From the NCBI GenBank assembly GCA_023435965.1, contig JAEZLC010000186.1:1-5353 (forward strand): a stretch of 5,353 nt of DNA. The letters run 5' to 3'. Source of the DNA: Cyanobacteria bacterium OH_CDB_58 (GTDB lineage: Bacteria > Cyanobacteriota > Vampirovibrionia > Gastranaerophilales > Gastranaerophilaceae). Positions 1-5,353 of the stretch are shown here, piece after piece; position 1 is the stretch's first letter, and the number at the start of each line of letters is the position of its first letter. The notes beneath the pieces are model-generated. The model was not told the DNA's origin, did no database searches, and saw only the letters and a program-made list of their open reading frames with translations. A program made the position numbers and the translations under genes.

Positions 1-565
1 CTATCGAGTTGTTGGCATTTACAACTTTTATCCTCTGCGGATATTTTTTTGCAAGTTCAAGATATCCGTTGCGAACTTTTTGGTGAAATTCAATACCAGC
101 AGCTTCTATTCTGTCTTTCTCGGTGCCGACTCTCGTTTGAGCAACTTCTGTATCAACGTCAAAAAGTATTGTTAAATCAGGAACAAGTCCATTGGTTGCG
201 ATTTTGTTCAGATTGTCCAGCTTTTCGATATCCCTGCCTCTTCCATAACCTTGATATGCCAATGTTGAGTCTGTGTGTCTATCGCAAAGTACTATTTTGC
301 CTTCTTTTATAGATGGCTTAATAAATGTGTCTACGTGTTGAGAACGATCTGCCAAATACAGGAACATTTCACAGTTGTCAGAAACAACACCATCGTGGTG
401 AAGGACTATATCTCTAATCTTTTTACCTACCTCTAAAGAGCCCGGTTCTCATGTGATTACGGTATCATAGCCTTTTTCTTTTAGAAGTTGTTCTGCTTTT
501 GCGAGCTGAGTTGTTTTTCCACAGCCGTCAGCACCTTCAAATGTTATAAATAATCCTTTTTTCAT
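1..565 (-). pseudogene. tmk: Thymidylate kinase, interrupted by an in-frame TGA and cut by the left window edge
   Basis: Thymidylate kinase (dTMP + ATP to dTDP + ADP, cytoplasmic, dTTP supply). Reading from ATG at 565, 188 codons are visible before the edge; the family is usually about 205-215 residues, so only the C-terminal tail is missing. Seen in order: P-loop GADGCGKTT at residues 11-19, a T-x-E-P-G motif at 38-42, DRH plus TDSTLAYQGYGRG at 95-110, and the C-terminal DRIE, FHQKVRNGYLELA block at 151-172. Codon 39 is TGA, where the family has Arg in T-R-E-P-G. The same frame continues intact on both sides, so this is a point change and not a frameshift. The next ATG is codon 67, which would lose the P-loop. 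The start overlaps the serS stop as TAATG, with a weak GGATGGG-like ribosome site upstream, so translation is probably coupled to serS. Apart from the TGA the gene looks functional; a sequencing error or a recent nonsense change is more likely than old decay. Confidence 0.9.
449..451 (-). other. In-frame TGA at codon 39 of tmk
   Basis: The minus-strand codons read GTA ATC ACA TGA GAA CCG GGC, giving V-I-T-stop-E-P-G. Family members have Arg at this point. A single C-to-T change from CGA, or A-to-T from AGA, would explain it. The following base is G, which is not the leakiest readthrough context. No other in-frame TGA occurs in any gene of the window. Confidence 0.9.
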
Positions 566-1830
566 TAGATTTTATCCCATCCTGTGTACTTTTGAAGAAC
601 CTTCGGTATAGATATTGTGCCGTCTTCGTTTTGGAAGTTTTCTAATATTGCAGCAAAGGTTCTGCCAACAGCTAGTCCTGATCCGTTTATAGTGTGAACA
701 AAAGCAGGTTTTCCGGTTTCTTTTGAACGGTATCTGATATTTGCTCTTCTTGCTTGGAAGTCGCCGAAGTTAGAACAACTTGAAATCTCTTTATACGCAT
801 CATAAGATGGCAACCAAACTTCTAAATCATAACATTTCTGTGCAGAGAAACCTATATCTGCCGTACAAAGAGCTACTCTTCTGTATGGAAGTTCTAAAAG
901 TTCAAGCATTTTTTCTGCATTAAGAGTTAATTTTTCATGTTCTTCAGCACTTGTCTCTGGGGTGCAAAGCTTCACAAGCTCTACTTTGTTAAATTGGTGC
1001 TGTCTTATAAGTCCTCTAGTATCTTTTCCTGCTGATCCAGCTTCTCTTCTGAAACATGGGGTATATGCTGTCATATATTTTGGAAGATCGTCTTCTGATA
1101 AAATTTCGTTAGAATAGATATTTGTCACAGGTACTTCTGCTGTTGGGATAAGATACAAATCTTCCTCTTCGCATTTGTACATATCTTGTGCGAATTTTGG
1201 AAGTTGCCCTGTTCCTGTCATAGATTGAGAGTTTACAAGAACCGGAGGTAAAATTTCCTCGTAACCGTGAAGGTTTATATGTGAATCTAAGAAAAAGTTT
1301 ATAATTGCACGCTCTAGTTGAGCACCTTTTCCTTTGTAAAGTGAAAATCTCGATTGAGAAAGTTTAACTCCTCTTTCAAAGTCTACAAGGTCTTTTTCAA
1401 CTGCTATATCCCAGTGGGCTTTTAGTTCATAGTTTTTTCTTGTTGGTTCAGAGAATTTTTTGATTTCTATGTTATCTTCTTCTGAAGTTCCAACGGGTGT
1501 TGTTTCATCAGGAGTATTTGGAATATTTAAAAGTAAAGTTTTTTGCTGTTCATCAAATTTAACTTCTTCTTCTTCTAATTCTTTTATTTTTTCGCCTATT
1601 ACTCTCACTTTTTCTTGGATTTCGTCGGTATTCTGCCCTTGTTTTTTCAAGGCACCGATTTCTTGAGATATTGATTTTCTCTGGCTTCTGAGCTCGTCTG
1701 CCTGTGTTTGAATTTTTCTTCTTTCGGCGTCAATTTTAATGACTTCATCTATAGAAAGTTCGGGGTTTCTTCTTTTTAAAAGTTCATTGATTTTCTCAGG
1801 GTTCTCTCTGATGATTTTAATATCCAACAT
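565..1830 (-). CDS. serS: Seryl-tRNA synthetase (class II)
   Basis: Charges tRNA-Ser with serine through seryl-adenylate in the cytoplasm; normally a homodimer. At 421 residues it has the usual bacterial length. Residues 1 to about 105 form the N-terminal tRNA-binding arm, a charged helical hairpin rich in Lys, Glu and Gln (about 30-100). The class II core follows: a motif 1 region around 173-200, the P-T-A-E serine/ATP site at 229-232, motif 2 from CFRREAG (259-265) through [10 protein letters not shown] (271-280), and motif 3 NGSGLAVGR at 382-390. No key residue appears to be missing. The ATG at 1830 is preceded by GAGAGGTAA with about 8 nt spacing, and the N-terminus [12 protein letters not shown] is typical of the family. 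The gene ends in TAA overlapping the tmk ATG by one base, so the two are probably co-transcribed. No T-box elements were seen upstream. Confidence 0.98.
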   Translation of the reverse strand: MLDIKIIRENPEKINELLKRRNPELSIDEVIKIDAERRKIQTQADELRSQRKSISQEIGALKKQGQNTDEIQEKVRVIGEKIKELEEEEVKFDEQQKTLLLNIPNTPDETTPVGTSEEDNIEIKKFSEPTRKNYELKAHWDIAVEKDLVDFERGVKLSQSRFSLYKGKGAQLERAIINFFLDSHINLHGYEEILPPVLVNSQSMTGTGQLPKFAQDMYKCEEEDLYLIPTAEVPVTNIYSNEILSEDDLPKYMTAYTPCFRREAGSAGKDTRGLIRQHQFNKVELVKLCTPETSAEEHEKLTLNAEKMLELLELPYRRVALCTADIGFSAQKCYDLEVWLPSYDAYKEISSCSNFGDFQARRANIRYRSKETGKPAFVHTINGSGLAVGRTFAAILENFQNEDGTISIPKVLQKYTGWDKI

Positions 1831-1835
1831 AAATT

Positions 1836-1844
1836 TTACCTCTC
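1836..1844 (-). promoter_or_regulatory. Ribosome binding site of serS
   Basis: The minus strand reads GAGAGGTAA. The AGAGG core lies 8 nt before the serS ATG. This supports the start at 1830. Confidence 0.75.
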
Positions 1845-1898
1845 ATTCATTTTTATATTAGTAAAAAGATGTAAAAAAAGGAAGTCTGTTCTTTTTTA

Positions 1899-1927
1899 AA
1901 TATCAAATCTTTTCTATAAATTGATAA
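1899..1927 (-). promoter_or_regulatory. Possible sigma-70-type promoter for serS-tmk
   Basis: On the minus strand, TTATCA (1927-1922) and GATATT (1904-1899) are separated by exactly 17 nt; each matches 4 of 6 consensus bases. This would give a leader of about 60 nt before serS. In such AT-rich DNA chance matches are common, so this is only a candidate. Confidence 0.25.
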
Positions 1928-1978
1928 GTCATATTAACTTTTGGCATATTTCGGATTTATATGTTAGGGTTTTACTGT
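1921..1978 (+). promoter_or_regulatory. Region with weak candidate promoters for purC-purQ
   Basis: Two weak plus-strand pairings are visible. One is TTGATA (1921-1926) with GCATAT (1944-1949), 17 nt apart. The other is TTCGGA (1950-1955) with TACTGT (1973-1978), also 17 nt apart. Neither is strong. A promoter is expected here because purC is the first plus-strand gene after a divergent junction, but the sequence does not decide which pair is used. Confidence 0.25.
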
Positions 1979-1997
1979 ATCTTTGAATCTAAAGATA
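1978..1997 (+). repeat. Short inverted repeat (hairpin) in the purC leader
   Basis: TATCTTT (1978-1984) and AAAGATA (1991-1997) are perfect 7-base inverted arms around a 6-nt loop, GAATCT. It lies 25 bases before the purC ATG and about 15 before its ribosome site. It has only one GC pair and no T-run, so it is not a terminator. It could be a protein-binding palindrome, a weak leader hairpin or chance. It does not match the purine or ZTP riboswitch cores as I know them. Confidence 0.35.
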
Positions 1998-2012
1998 TGG
2001 TTCAGTCTTTTA

Positions 2013-2017
2013 AGAGG
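2013..2017 (+). promoter_or_regulatory. Ribosome binding site of purC
   Basis: AGAGG lies 5 nt before the ATG at 2023 and supports that start; the N-terminal YEGKTK motif then falls at the expected place. Confidence 0.7.
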
Positions 2018-2022
2018 TTTGC

Positions 2023-2718
2023 ATGACGCTTTTATATGAGGGGAAAACGAAGCAGCTTTTCTCTACAGATAACGAAAATGAAATATTAATAAAGTTTAAG
2101 GATTCATATTGCCCTGTCGCGGCTGAAAGAGAAGTAATCTTTAAAAAAGAAAAATTGGCATCAGATTTTAATAAGCATTATTTTTTTATTCTGGATTCAT
2201 TGATTCAAAATCATATAATCAAGTATAATGATGATAATTCATTTATCGCCAAAAAATGCGAGATAATCCCGTTAAAAATCGTAATCCGCAACTTTTCGGC
2301 AGGCAGTATCTGCTTGAGAAAAGGCTATAAAAAGGGTGAGTGGTTTCCTTATCCATTGATTGAATATTTTTTAAAGACTGGAGAGGAACAACTTCCTGAG
2401 GTTACTGAAGCACAAATCGTTCAAAGCGGAATGATGAATTATGATGCGATTGACAAAATTATCGAACTCACGACTCTTGTGAATAAGCTATTAAGAGAAA
2501 GCATTATAAAAAAAGATTTGCTTTTGATTGATGTGGAACTTGAATTTGGTGTTGACTCTGGTGGTAATATCCTTTTGGTTGATGAAGTTTCACCTTATAC
2601 AATGAGAATATCTTCACAAGACACAAAGTTGTATTGGGACAAAGATGCGTTCAAAGCAAAGTGTTCTGAAGAAGTTATTGAAAGTTACAAAGAACTTGCA
2701 AAAATTTTAGGGGTTTAA
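2023..2718 (+). CDS. purC: SAICAR synthase-like protein (PurC family), active site divergent
   Basis: PurC joins CAIR to aspartate with ATP to give SAICAR in IMP synthesis. The 231-residue length is normal (E. coli about 237). Seen: LYEGKTK at 4-10 (ATP-binding N-terminus), VIRNFSAGS at 87-95 (family V-R-N-x-A-A-G-S), FLK at 116-118, LIDVELEFG at 168-176, VDEVSP at 186-191, Arg195 and YWDKDAF at 204-210. Set against E. coli PurC from memory, Arg94, Ser100, Lys123, Asp175, Glu179, Asp191 and Arg199 have counterparts. Lys177 is Glu172, Asp129 is Leu124, and the Asp of S-P-D-x-x-R is Tyr192. The usual D-x-T-A-x-N/G stretch near residue 30 reads DSYCPVAAERE. Family membership is firm, but these changes make normal SAICAR synthase activity less certain. 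It is followed by purQ after a 1-nt gap, so the two are surely one operon. Confidence 0.88.
   Translation: MTLLYEGKTKQLFSTDNENEILIKFKDSYCPVAAEREVIFKKEKLASDFNKHYFFILDSLIQNHIIKYNDDNSFIAKKCEIIPLKIVIRNFSAGSICLRKGYKKGEWFPYPLIEYFLKTGEEQLPEVTEAQIVQSGMMNYDAIDKIIELTTLVNKLLRESIIKKDLLLIDVELEFGVDSGGNILLVDEVSPYTMRISSQDTKLYWDKDAFKAKCSEEVIESYKELAKILGV
2709..2713 (+). promoter_or_regulatory. Ribosome binding site of purQ inside the purC end
   Basis: AGGGG lies within the last codons of purC, 6 nt before the purQ ATG at 2720. This arrangement supports coupled translation of the pair. Confidence 0.7.
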
Positions 2719-2719
2719 A

Positions 2720-3379
2720 ATGAAATGTGCGGTTGTTGTTTTCTCAGGAACCAATTGTGATGTTGATGTTTACAGAGCTTGTGAGCTTGTGGGTTGGCAA
2801 CCGGAGTACATACAGCAAAATGAAACAGATCTCTCTGCTTATGATGTAATTATTATCCCCGGCACTATGTCGTTCGAGGGTAATTCAAATTCAATAAAAA
2901 TTGCAAAATACACCCCAGTAATTGGTGCGATAAAAGAATATATCAAGAATAAAAAAGGTTTTGTGTTGGCTATTTGCAGTGGTTTTCACCTTCTGTGCGA
3001 AGCCGGTATACTTCCAGGGATATTGACACCAAACGAGAATAATAAATTCATCTGTGATGATATTGAACTTATTTTTACAGAATATAAAGTTAACCGTACG
3101 ATTGTGTTGCCCATAGCTCATTCTGAAGGCAAATTTTATGCTGATCCAAAGACCCTTACAGAAATTGATAACAAAAATATGGTATTTTTGAAGTATAAGT
3201 TAAATCCTAACGGATCTATTTCTAATATTGCAGGCTTATATGACTCCGAAAATCTGGTTATTGGGATGATGCCGCATCCGGAAAAGGCTGTTTGTAAGGA
3301 ATTGGGGCTAGTTGATGGGAAAAGGATTTTCGATTTCATCAAGATAGAACTAGAAGATGCGAGAAGCAAAGCCCTTTAA
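2720..3379 (+). CDS. purQ: Phosphoribosylformylglycinamidine synthase subunit I, glutaminase (PurQ)
   Basis: PurQ is the class I glutamine amidotransferase subunit that releases ammonia for PurL in FGAM synthesis, together with PurS. The 219 residues match the usual small-PurQ length (about 220-230). Seen: VVVFSGTNCDVD at 5-16, nucleophile Cys86 in AICSGFH, NENNKFIC at 105-112, PIAHSEGKFYADP at 131-143, NPNGSISNIAG at 162-172 and MMPHPEKAV at 183-191 with His186 and Glu188. The Cys-His-Glu triad is therefore complete. Unusual points: the family P-G-G-F-S-Y-G-D loop, which helps form the oxyanion hole, reads PGTMSFEG (47-54); C-N-G-F is CSGF; H-G-E-G is HSEG. It sits 1 nt after purC, with no purS or purL beside it. 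A PurQ call is the best fit; a paralogue with altered glutaminase is possible. Confidence 0.92.
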   Translation: MKCAVVVFSGTNCDVDVYRACELVGWQPEYIQQNETDLSAYDVIIIPGTMSFEGNSNSIKIAKYTPVIGAIKEYIKNKKGFVLAICSGFHLLCEAGILPGILTPNENNKFICDDIELIFTEYKVNRTIVLPIAHSEGKFYADPKTLTEIDNKNMVFLKYKLNPNGSISNIAGLYDSENLVIGMMPHPEKAVCKELGLVDGKRIFDFIKIELEDARSKAL

Positions 3380-3448
3380 TCTTTTTAGCGAACTGATTGT
3401 TTTGTGTAAATAATTTTCTTTTTTTAATTAATGTAGTATTATTAGCTT
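3380..3448 (+). promoter_or_regulatory. purQ-crcB gap with a candidate -10 element right before crcB
   Basis: This 69-bp, strongly AT-rich gap contains TATTAT at 3437-3442 (5 of 6 matches to TATAAT), with a poor -35 candidate TTTTCT at 3414-3419, 17 nt upstream. Its spacing would put the transcript start at or next to the crcB ATG. No Shine-Dalgarno sequence, clear terminator hairpin or fluoride riboswitch motif is visible. Confidence 0.3.
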
Positions 3449-3823
3449 ATGTACGCAATGTTAGCAGTTTTTATCGGTGGAGGACTAGGAGCCTTATTGA
3501 GATACGTGATTTGTCACTACTATGCCAAATCCTGTAATCTTACCTTCCCTTATCATACATTCGGAATAAATATTCTAGGGAGTTTTGTACTAGGATTTCT
3601 TATATATTCATTCAATGCAAAGGCTGGGATCGATAATAATGTAAAATTGTTTTTGACAGTCGGATTGTGTGGTGGATTCACGACATTTAGTACTTTTTCT
3701 CTTGAATCAATTGAATTATTTAGACATGGAAAAATCTTGGAATTCCTGCTGTATACATTTGGAAGTGTTTTTGTCTGCCTGATAAGTGCAGCGCTAGGAG
3801 CATATTTTGCAAAATACCTTTAA
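3449..3823 (+). CDS. crcB: Fluoride channel CrcB/Fluc
   Basis: Fluc proteins are small dimeric inner-membrane channels that let fluoride leave the cytoplasm and protect against fluoride toxicity. The 124 residues match the family, with four predicted membrane segments at about 3-22, 36-57, 65-83 and 99-121. Seen: GGGLGALLRY at 10-19, with the conserved Arg18; NILGSFVLGF at 41-50, with the pore Asn41; and GLCGGFTTFSTFSLE at 72-86, which carries the conserved G-G-x-T-T-F-S-T-F break of the sodium site and the pore phenylalanines. Nothing essential is missing. No ribosome site precedes the ATG at 3449 or the alternative ATG at 3458, so the start is not certain. The end overlaps the next gene by 17 bases. 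Confidence 0.95.
   Translation: MYAMLAVFIGGGLGALLRYVICHYYAKSCNLTFPYHTFGINILGSFVLGFLIYSFNAKAGIDNNVKLFLTVGLCGGFTTFSTFSLESIELFRHGKILEFLLYTFGSVFVCLISAALGAYFAKYL
3796..3800 (+). promoter_or_regulatory. Ribosome binding site deciding the TTG start of the formyltransferase
   Basis: AGGAG inside the crcB end lies 6 nt before TTG at 3807. The first in-frame ATG (3844) would cut off the first strand of the fold, so this site decides for TTG. Confidence 0.75.
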
Positions 3824-4745
3824 TAAAAGAGTTTTATTTGTCGGGATGCCTGATATGGCACTGGTTTGCTTGTCAAAACTCCATAATTCAGGTGTTAATA
3901 TTGTCGGTGTTGTTCCACCCTCTAAAGACAATGCTACGTATGATTTTTTTGTTCAATTTGTTCAAGCCATGGATTTAAGAATTGTCGACTATGAAAATTC
4001 ATTAAAAGACAGGGTTTTCTTATCTAAAATAAAAGCATTAGAGCCTGATATTGCTGTTGTATGTTCGTATAATAAATTATTCCCAAAGGAATTTTTAGAC
4101 ATAACAAAAGACGGATTTATAAATACTCATCCATCATTATTGCCGCACTACAGAGGCGGAAATCCATATTCTCACGTAATTATAGACGGAGAAACTGAAA
4201 CGGGAGTTACTCTTCATTTTATGGATGAAACTTTTGATACAGGTGACATTATTTCACAATATAAAGTCCAGATCGACAAACAAGAAACGATGGGTACTCT
4301 GTTTAATAAATTAAATTTTTTAGCCGCTGACGTATTGCTTCACGCTTTAAAATTTTATGAAGCCAATTCCACTCTTCCAAGGGTAAAACAACCGGATGGA
4401 GAGTATAAAAAAGCGTATGCGTTGGATGTGAAGTATGGAAACACCCTCATTGATTGGAACAAGTCGGCTGACGAAATCGAGAGGTTTATAAGAGCTTTAA
4501 ATCCTTTTGTTACAGCAGGAACAAGATTTAGAGGTGCTTATACAAAAATTAATACAGCAGTAGCTCAGAACAAGAAACATAATAAAGAGCCAGGAGAAAT
4601 ATGTATAGTAAAGGATACGGTTGGAATTGCTTGCTCTGAAGGCATTTTGCATCTTAAAACACTCCAGATAGGCTCTTATATCAGTGGCGATTGTTCTGAT
4701 TTTATCAGGATTTTTAAACCGAAAGTTGGAGAGAAATTTGAATAA
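3807..4745 (+). CDS. 10-formyl-THF-dependent formyltransferase, Fmt-like
   Basis: Formyltransferase-fold protein that transfers a formyl group from 10-formyltetrahydrofolate. The 312 residues equal the length of Met-tRNA formyltransferase (E. coli 315). Seen: VLFVGMPDMALVCL at 9-22; the catalytic triad Asn106, His108 and Asp144 in FINTHPSLLPHYRGG (104-118) and ETFDTGDI (141-148), at the same numbers as in E. coli Fmt; and a C-terminal Fmt-type domain from about 205, including TLIDWNKSADEIERFIRALNP (213-233). The PDRPAGRGKK-type basic loop that E. coli Fmt inserts at initiator tRNA is absent; the place reads PPSKDNATYDFF (37-48). The acceptor may therefore be Met-tRNA, a sugar amine or another amine. 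A PurN-like role is less likely because PurN lacks the C-terminal domain. The TTG start has a good ribosome site and overlaps crcB by 17 bases; the stop overlaps the next ATG by one base. Confidence 0.85.
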   Translation: MQNTFNKRVLFVGMPDMALVCLSKLHNSGVNIVGVVPPSKDNATYDFFVQFVQAMDLRIVDYENSLKDRVFLSKIKALEPDIAVVCSYNKLFPKEFLDITKDGFINTHPSLLPHYRGGNPYSHVIIDGETETGVTLHFMDETFDTGDIISQYKVQIDKQETMGTLFNKLNFLAADVLLHALKFYEANSTLPRVKQPDGEYKKAYALDVKYGNTLIDWNKSADEIERFIRALNPFVTAGTRFRGAYTKINTAVAQNKKHNKEPGEICIVKDTVGIACSEGILHLKTLQIGSYISGDCSDFIRIFKPKVGEKFE

Positions 4746-5353
4746 TGGATAAATTGAACTTTTTAACAGCGGGAATGCCTTTGAGAACAGGAAAAGAAGG
4801 ATATCCCAGTGCCTTTCAGGTCCTTTCGGATTTAAGCTTAGACGGTATGGAATTAGAATTTGTTCATGGCGTCAGAATGAAGCCTGAGAGTCAAATATTT
4901 GTGAAAAATATCATAAAAGAAAAAAACTTTGTAGTGACAGCACATGGGCCATATTATATAAATCTCAACTCTAAGGAAGAAGAAAAGGTCCAGGCCAGCA
5001 TCACAAGAATTCTTGATACTGCAAGAATGGCACATTCATTGGGGGCATATAGCATTACTTTCCATGCGGCCTTTTATACGGGAGATGAAAAGGAAAAAGT
5101 ATATTCTAATGTCGAGAAAACAATGGCAATAATCTGTGATACTTTAGAAAAAGAAAAGATTGATATTTGGGTCAGGCCAGAAACCACTGGAAAACCGACT
5201 CAGTGGGGTGATGTAGAAGAAATTATAAAATTGTCAAAAACGTTTGATAAAGTGCTTCCCTGTATAGATTTTTCCCACTTACATGCCAGATACAACGGCA
5301 TTTCTAATACATATAGCGAATTTGCAAGGATATTTGAGCAAAAAGGTAATGAA
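4745..5353 (+). CDS. TIM-barrel protein of the endonuclease IV / AP endonuclease 2 superfamily, cut by the right edge
   Basis: The frame is open for 203 codons to the window end; endonuclease IV proteins are about 280 residues, so roughly the last quarter is missing. The fold is a zinc-dependent TIM barrel. Set against E. coli Nfo, metal ligands are visible: His67 in AHGPYYINL (as H-x-x-Y-L-I-N-L), His107 in TFHAA, Glu146 in RPETTGK (Nfo E-N-T-A-G), and Asp175 and His178 in CIDFSHLHAR (Nfo C-I-D-T-C-H). ELEFVHGVRM at 36-45 resembles archaeal endonuclease IV-related proteins rather than classical Nfo, and the N-terminal GAHVSxAGG motif of Nfo is absent. It could be an AP endonuclease acting in base excision repair or a sugar-phosphate isomerase/epimerase-type relative. 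The ATG overlaps the preceding stop as TAATG, with GGAGAG about 11 nt upstream, so it is translated with the formyltransferase gene. Ligands beyond the edge cannot be checked. Confidence 0.82.
   Translation, partial: MDKLNFLTAGMPLRTGKEGYPSAFQVLSDLSLDGMELEFVHGVRMKPESQIFVKNIIKEKNFVVTAHGPYYINLNSKEEEKVQASITRILDTARMAHSLGAYSITFHAAFYTGDEKEKVYSNVEKTMAIICDTLEKEKIDIWVRPETTGKPTQWGDVEEIIKLSKTFDKVLPCIDFSHLHARYNGISNTYSEFARIFEQKGNE

Noticed and set aside
49..312. 87-codon plus-strand reading frame opposite tmk
   Set aside because: It lies antisense to a clear thymidylate kinase frame, has no ribosome site and its translation looks like a shadow frame.
449..451. Selenocysteine insertion at the tmk TGA
   Set aside because: The family residue is Arg, not Cys or Ser, and there is no reason for a selenocysteine in this enzyme.
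1871..1898. A/T-rich hairpin followed by T-run on the minus strand (AAAAAAGAA ... TTCCTTTTTTT), possible serS attenuator
   Set aside because: The stem is imperfect with only about three GC-containing pairs in a sequence full of A and T runs; chance is the simpler explanation.
1831..2022. T-box leader for serS or a purine/ZTP riboswitch for purC
   Set aside because: The region lacks a T-box core (TGGNACCGCG-like) and recognisable purine or ZTP aptamer motifs, and it is too short and AT-rich for a T-box.
3380..3425. Rho-independent terminator after purQ
   Set aside because: T-rich stretches are present but no stable GC-containing stem precedes them.
3380..3448. Fluoride riboswitch upstream of crcB
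   Set aside because: The gap is AT-rich and lacks the paired GC-rich stems and the conserved GATGG/CTGATG-type segments of that class.
4853..5035. 60-codon minus-strand reading frame at the right
   Set aside because: It is antisense to the endonuclease IV-like gene and has no coding character of its own.

Overview
The window is AT-rich, tightly packed bacterial DNA. It holds seven protein genes: two on the minus strand on the left and five on the plus strand. Gene-to-gene junctions are very short: a 1-base TAATG overlap twice, a 1-nt gap once, and a 17-base overlap once. All five visible stop codons are TAA, and all nine Trp codons in intact genes are TGG. The lineage cannot be fixed from the sequence alone. 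The low GC, the compact layout and a cyanobacteria-like DR(H/Y)TDSTxAYQGYGRG stretch in the thymidylate kinase would fit a gut Gastranaerophilales/Vampirovibrionia-type (Melainabacteria) genome, but this is a low-confidence guess.

Layout. Positions 1-565 (minus) carry thymidylate kinase (tmk). It runs off the left edge and is interrupted by an in-frame TGA at codon 39, where the family has the Arg of its T-R-E-P-G motif. Positions 565-1830 (minus) carry an intact seryl-tRNA synthetase (serS), which overlaps the tmk start by one base. A 192-bp divergent intergenic region follows, with possible weak promoters for both sides and a small hairpin in the purC leader. Positions 2023-3379 (plus) carry a purC-purQ pair from de novo purine synthesis. 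Both proteins are recognisable along their whole length but depart from the family at active-site motifs. A 69-bp gap leads to crcB, a Fluc-type fluoride channel with no visible ribosome binding site. It overlaps a full-length Fmt-like formyltransferase that starts at TTG behind a good Shine-Dalgarno sequence. The last gene, overlapping the formyltransferase by one base, is a TIM-barrel protein of the endonuclease IV / AP endonuclease 2 superfamily and is cut by the right edge.

How the genes fit together. The left operon combines housekeeping functions: tRNA charging and dTMP phosphorylation. On the right, purC and purQ belong to IMP synthesis, but purS and purL are not beside them. The formyltransferase has the catalytic Asn-His-Asp triad of 10-formyl-THF-dependent enzymes but lacks the basic PDRPAGRGKK-type loop that E. 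coli Fmt uses on initiator tRNA, so its acceptor is uncertain. No RNA genes, mobile elements, CRISPR arrays, insertion sequences or long repeats were seen. The points most worth checking are the TGA in tmk, the active-site changes in PurC and PurQ, and the real acceptor of the Fmt-like protein.
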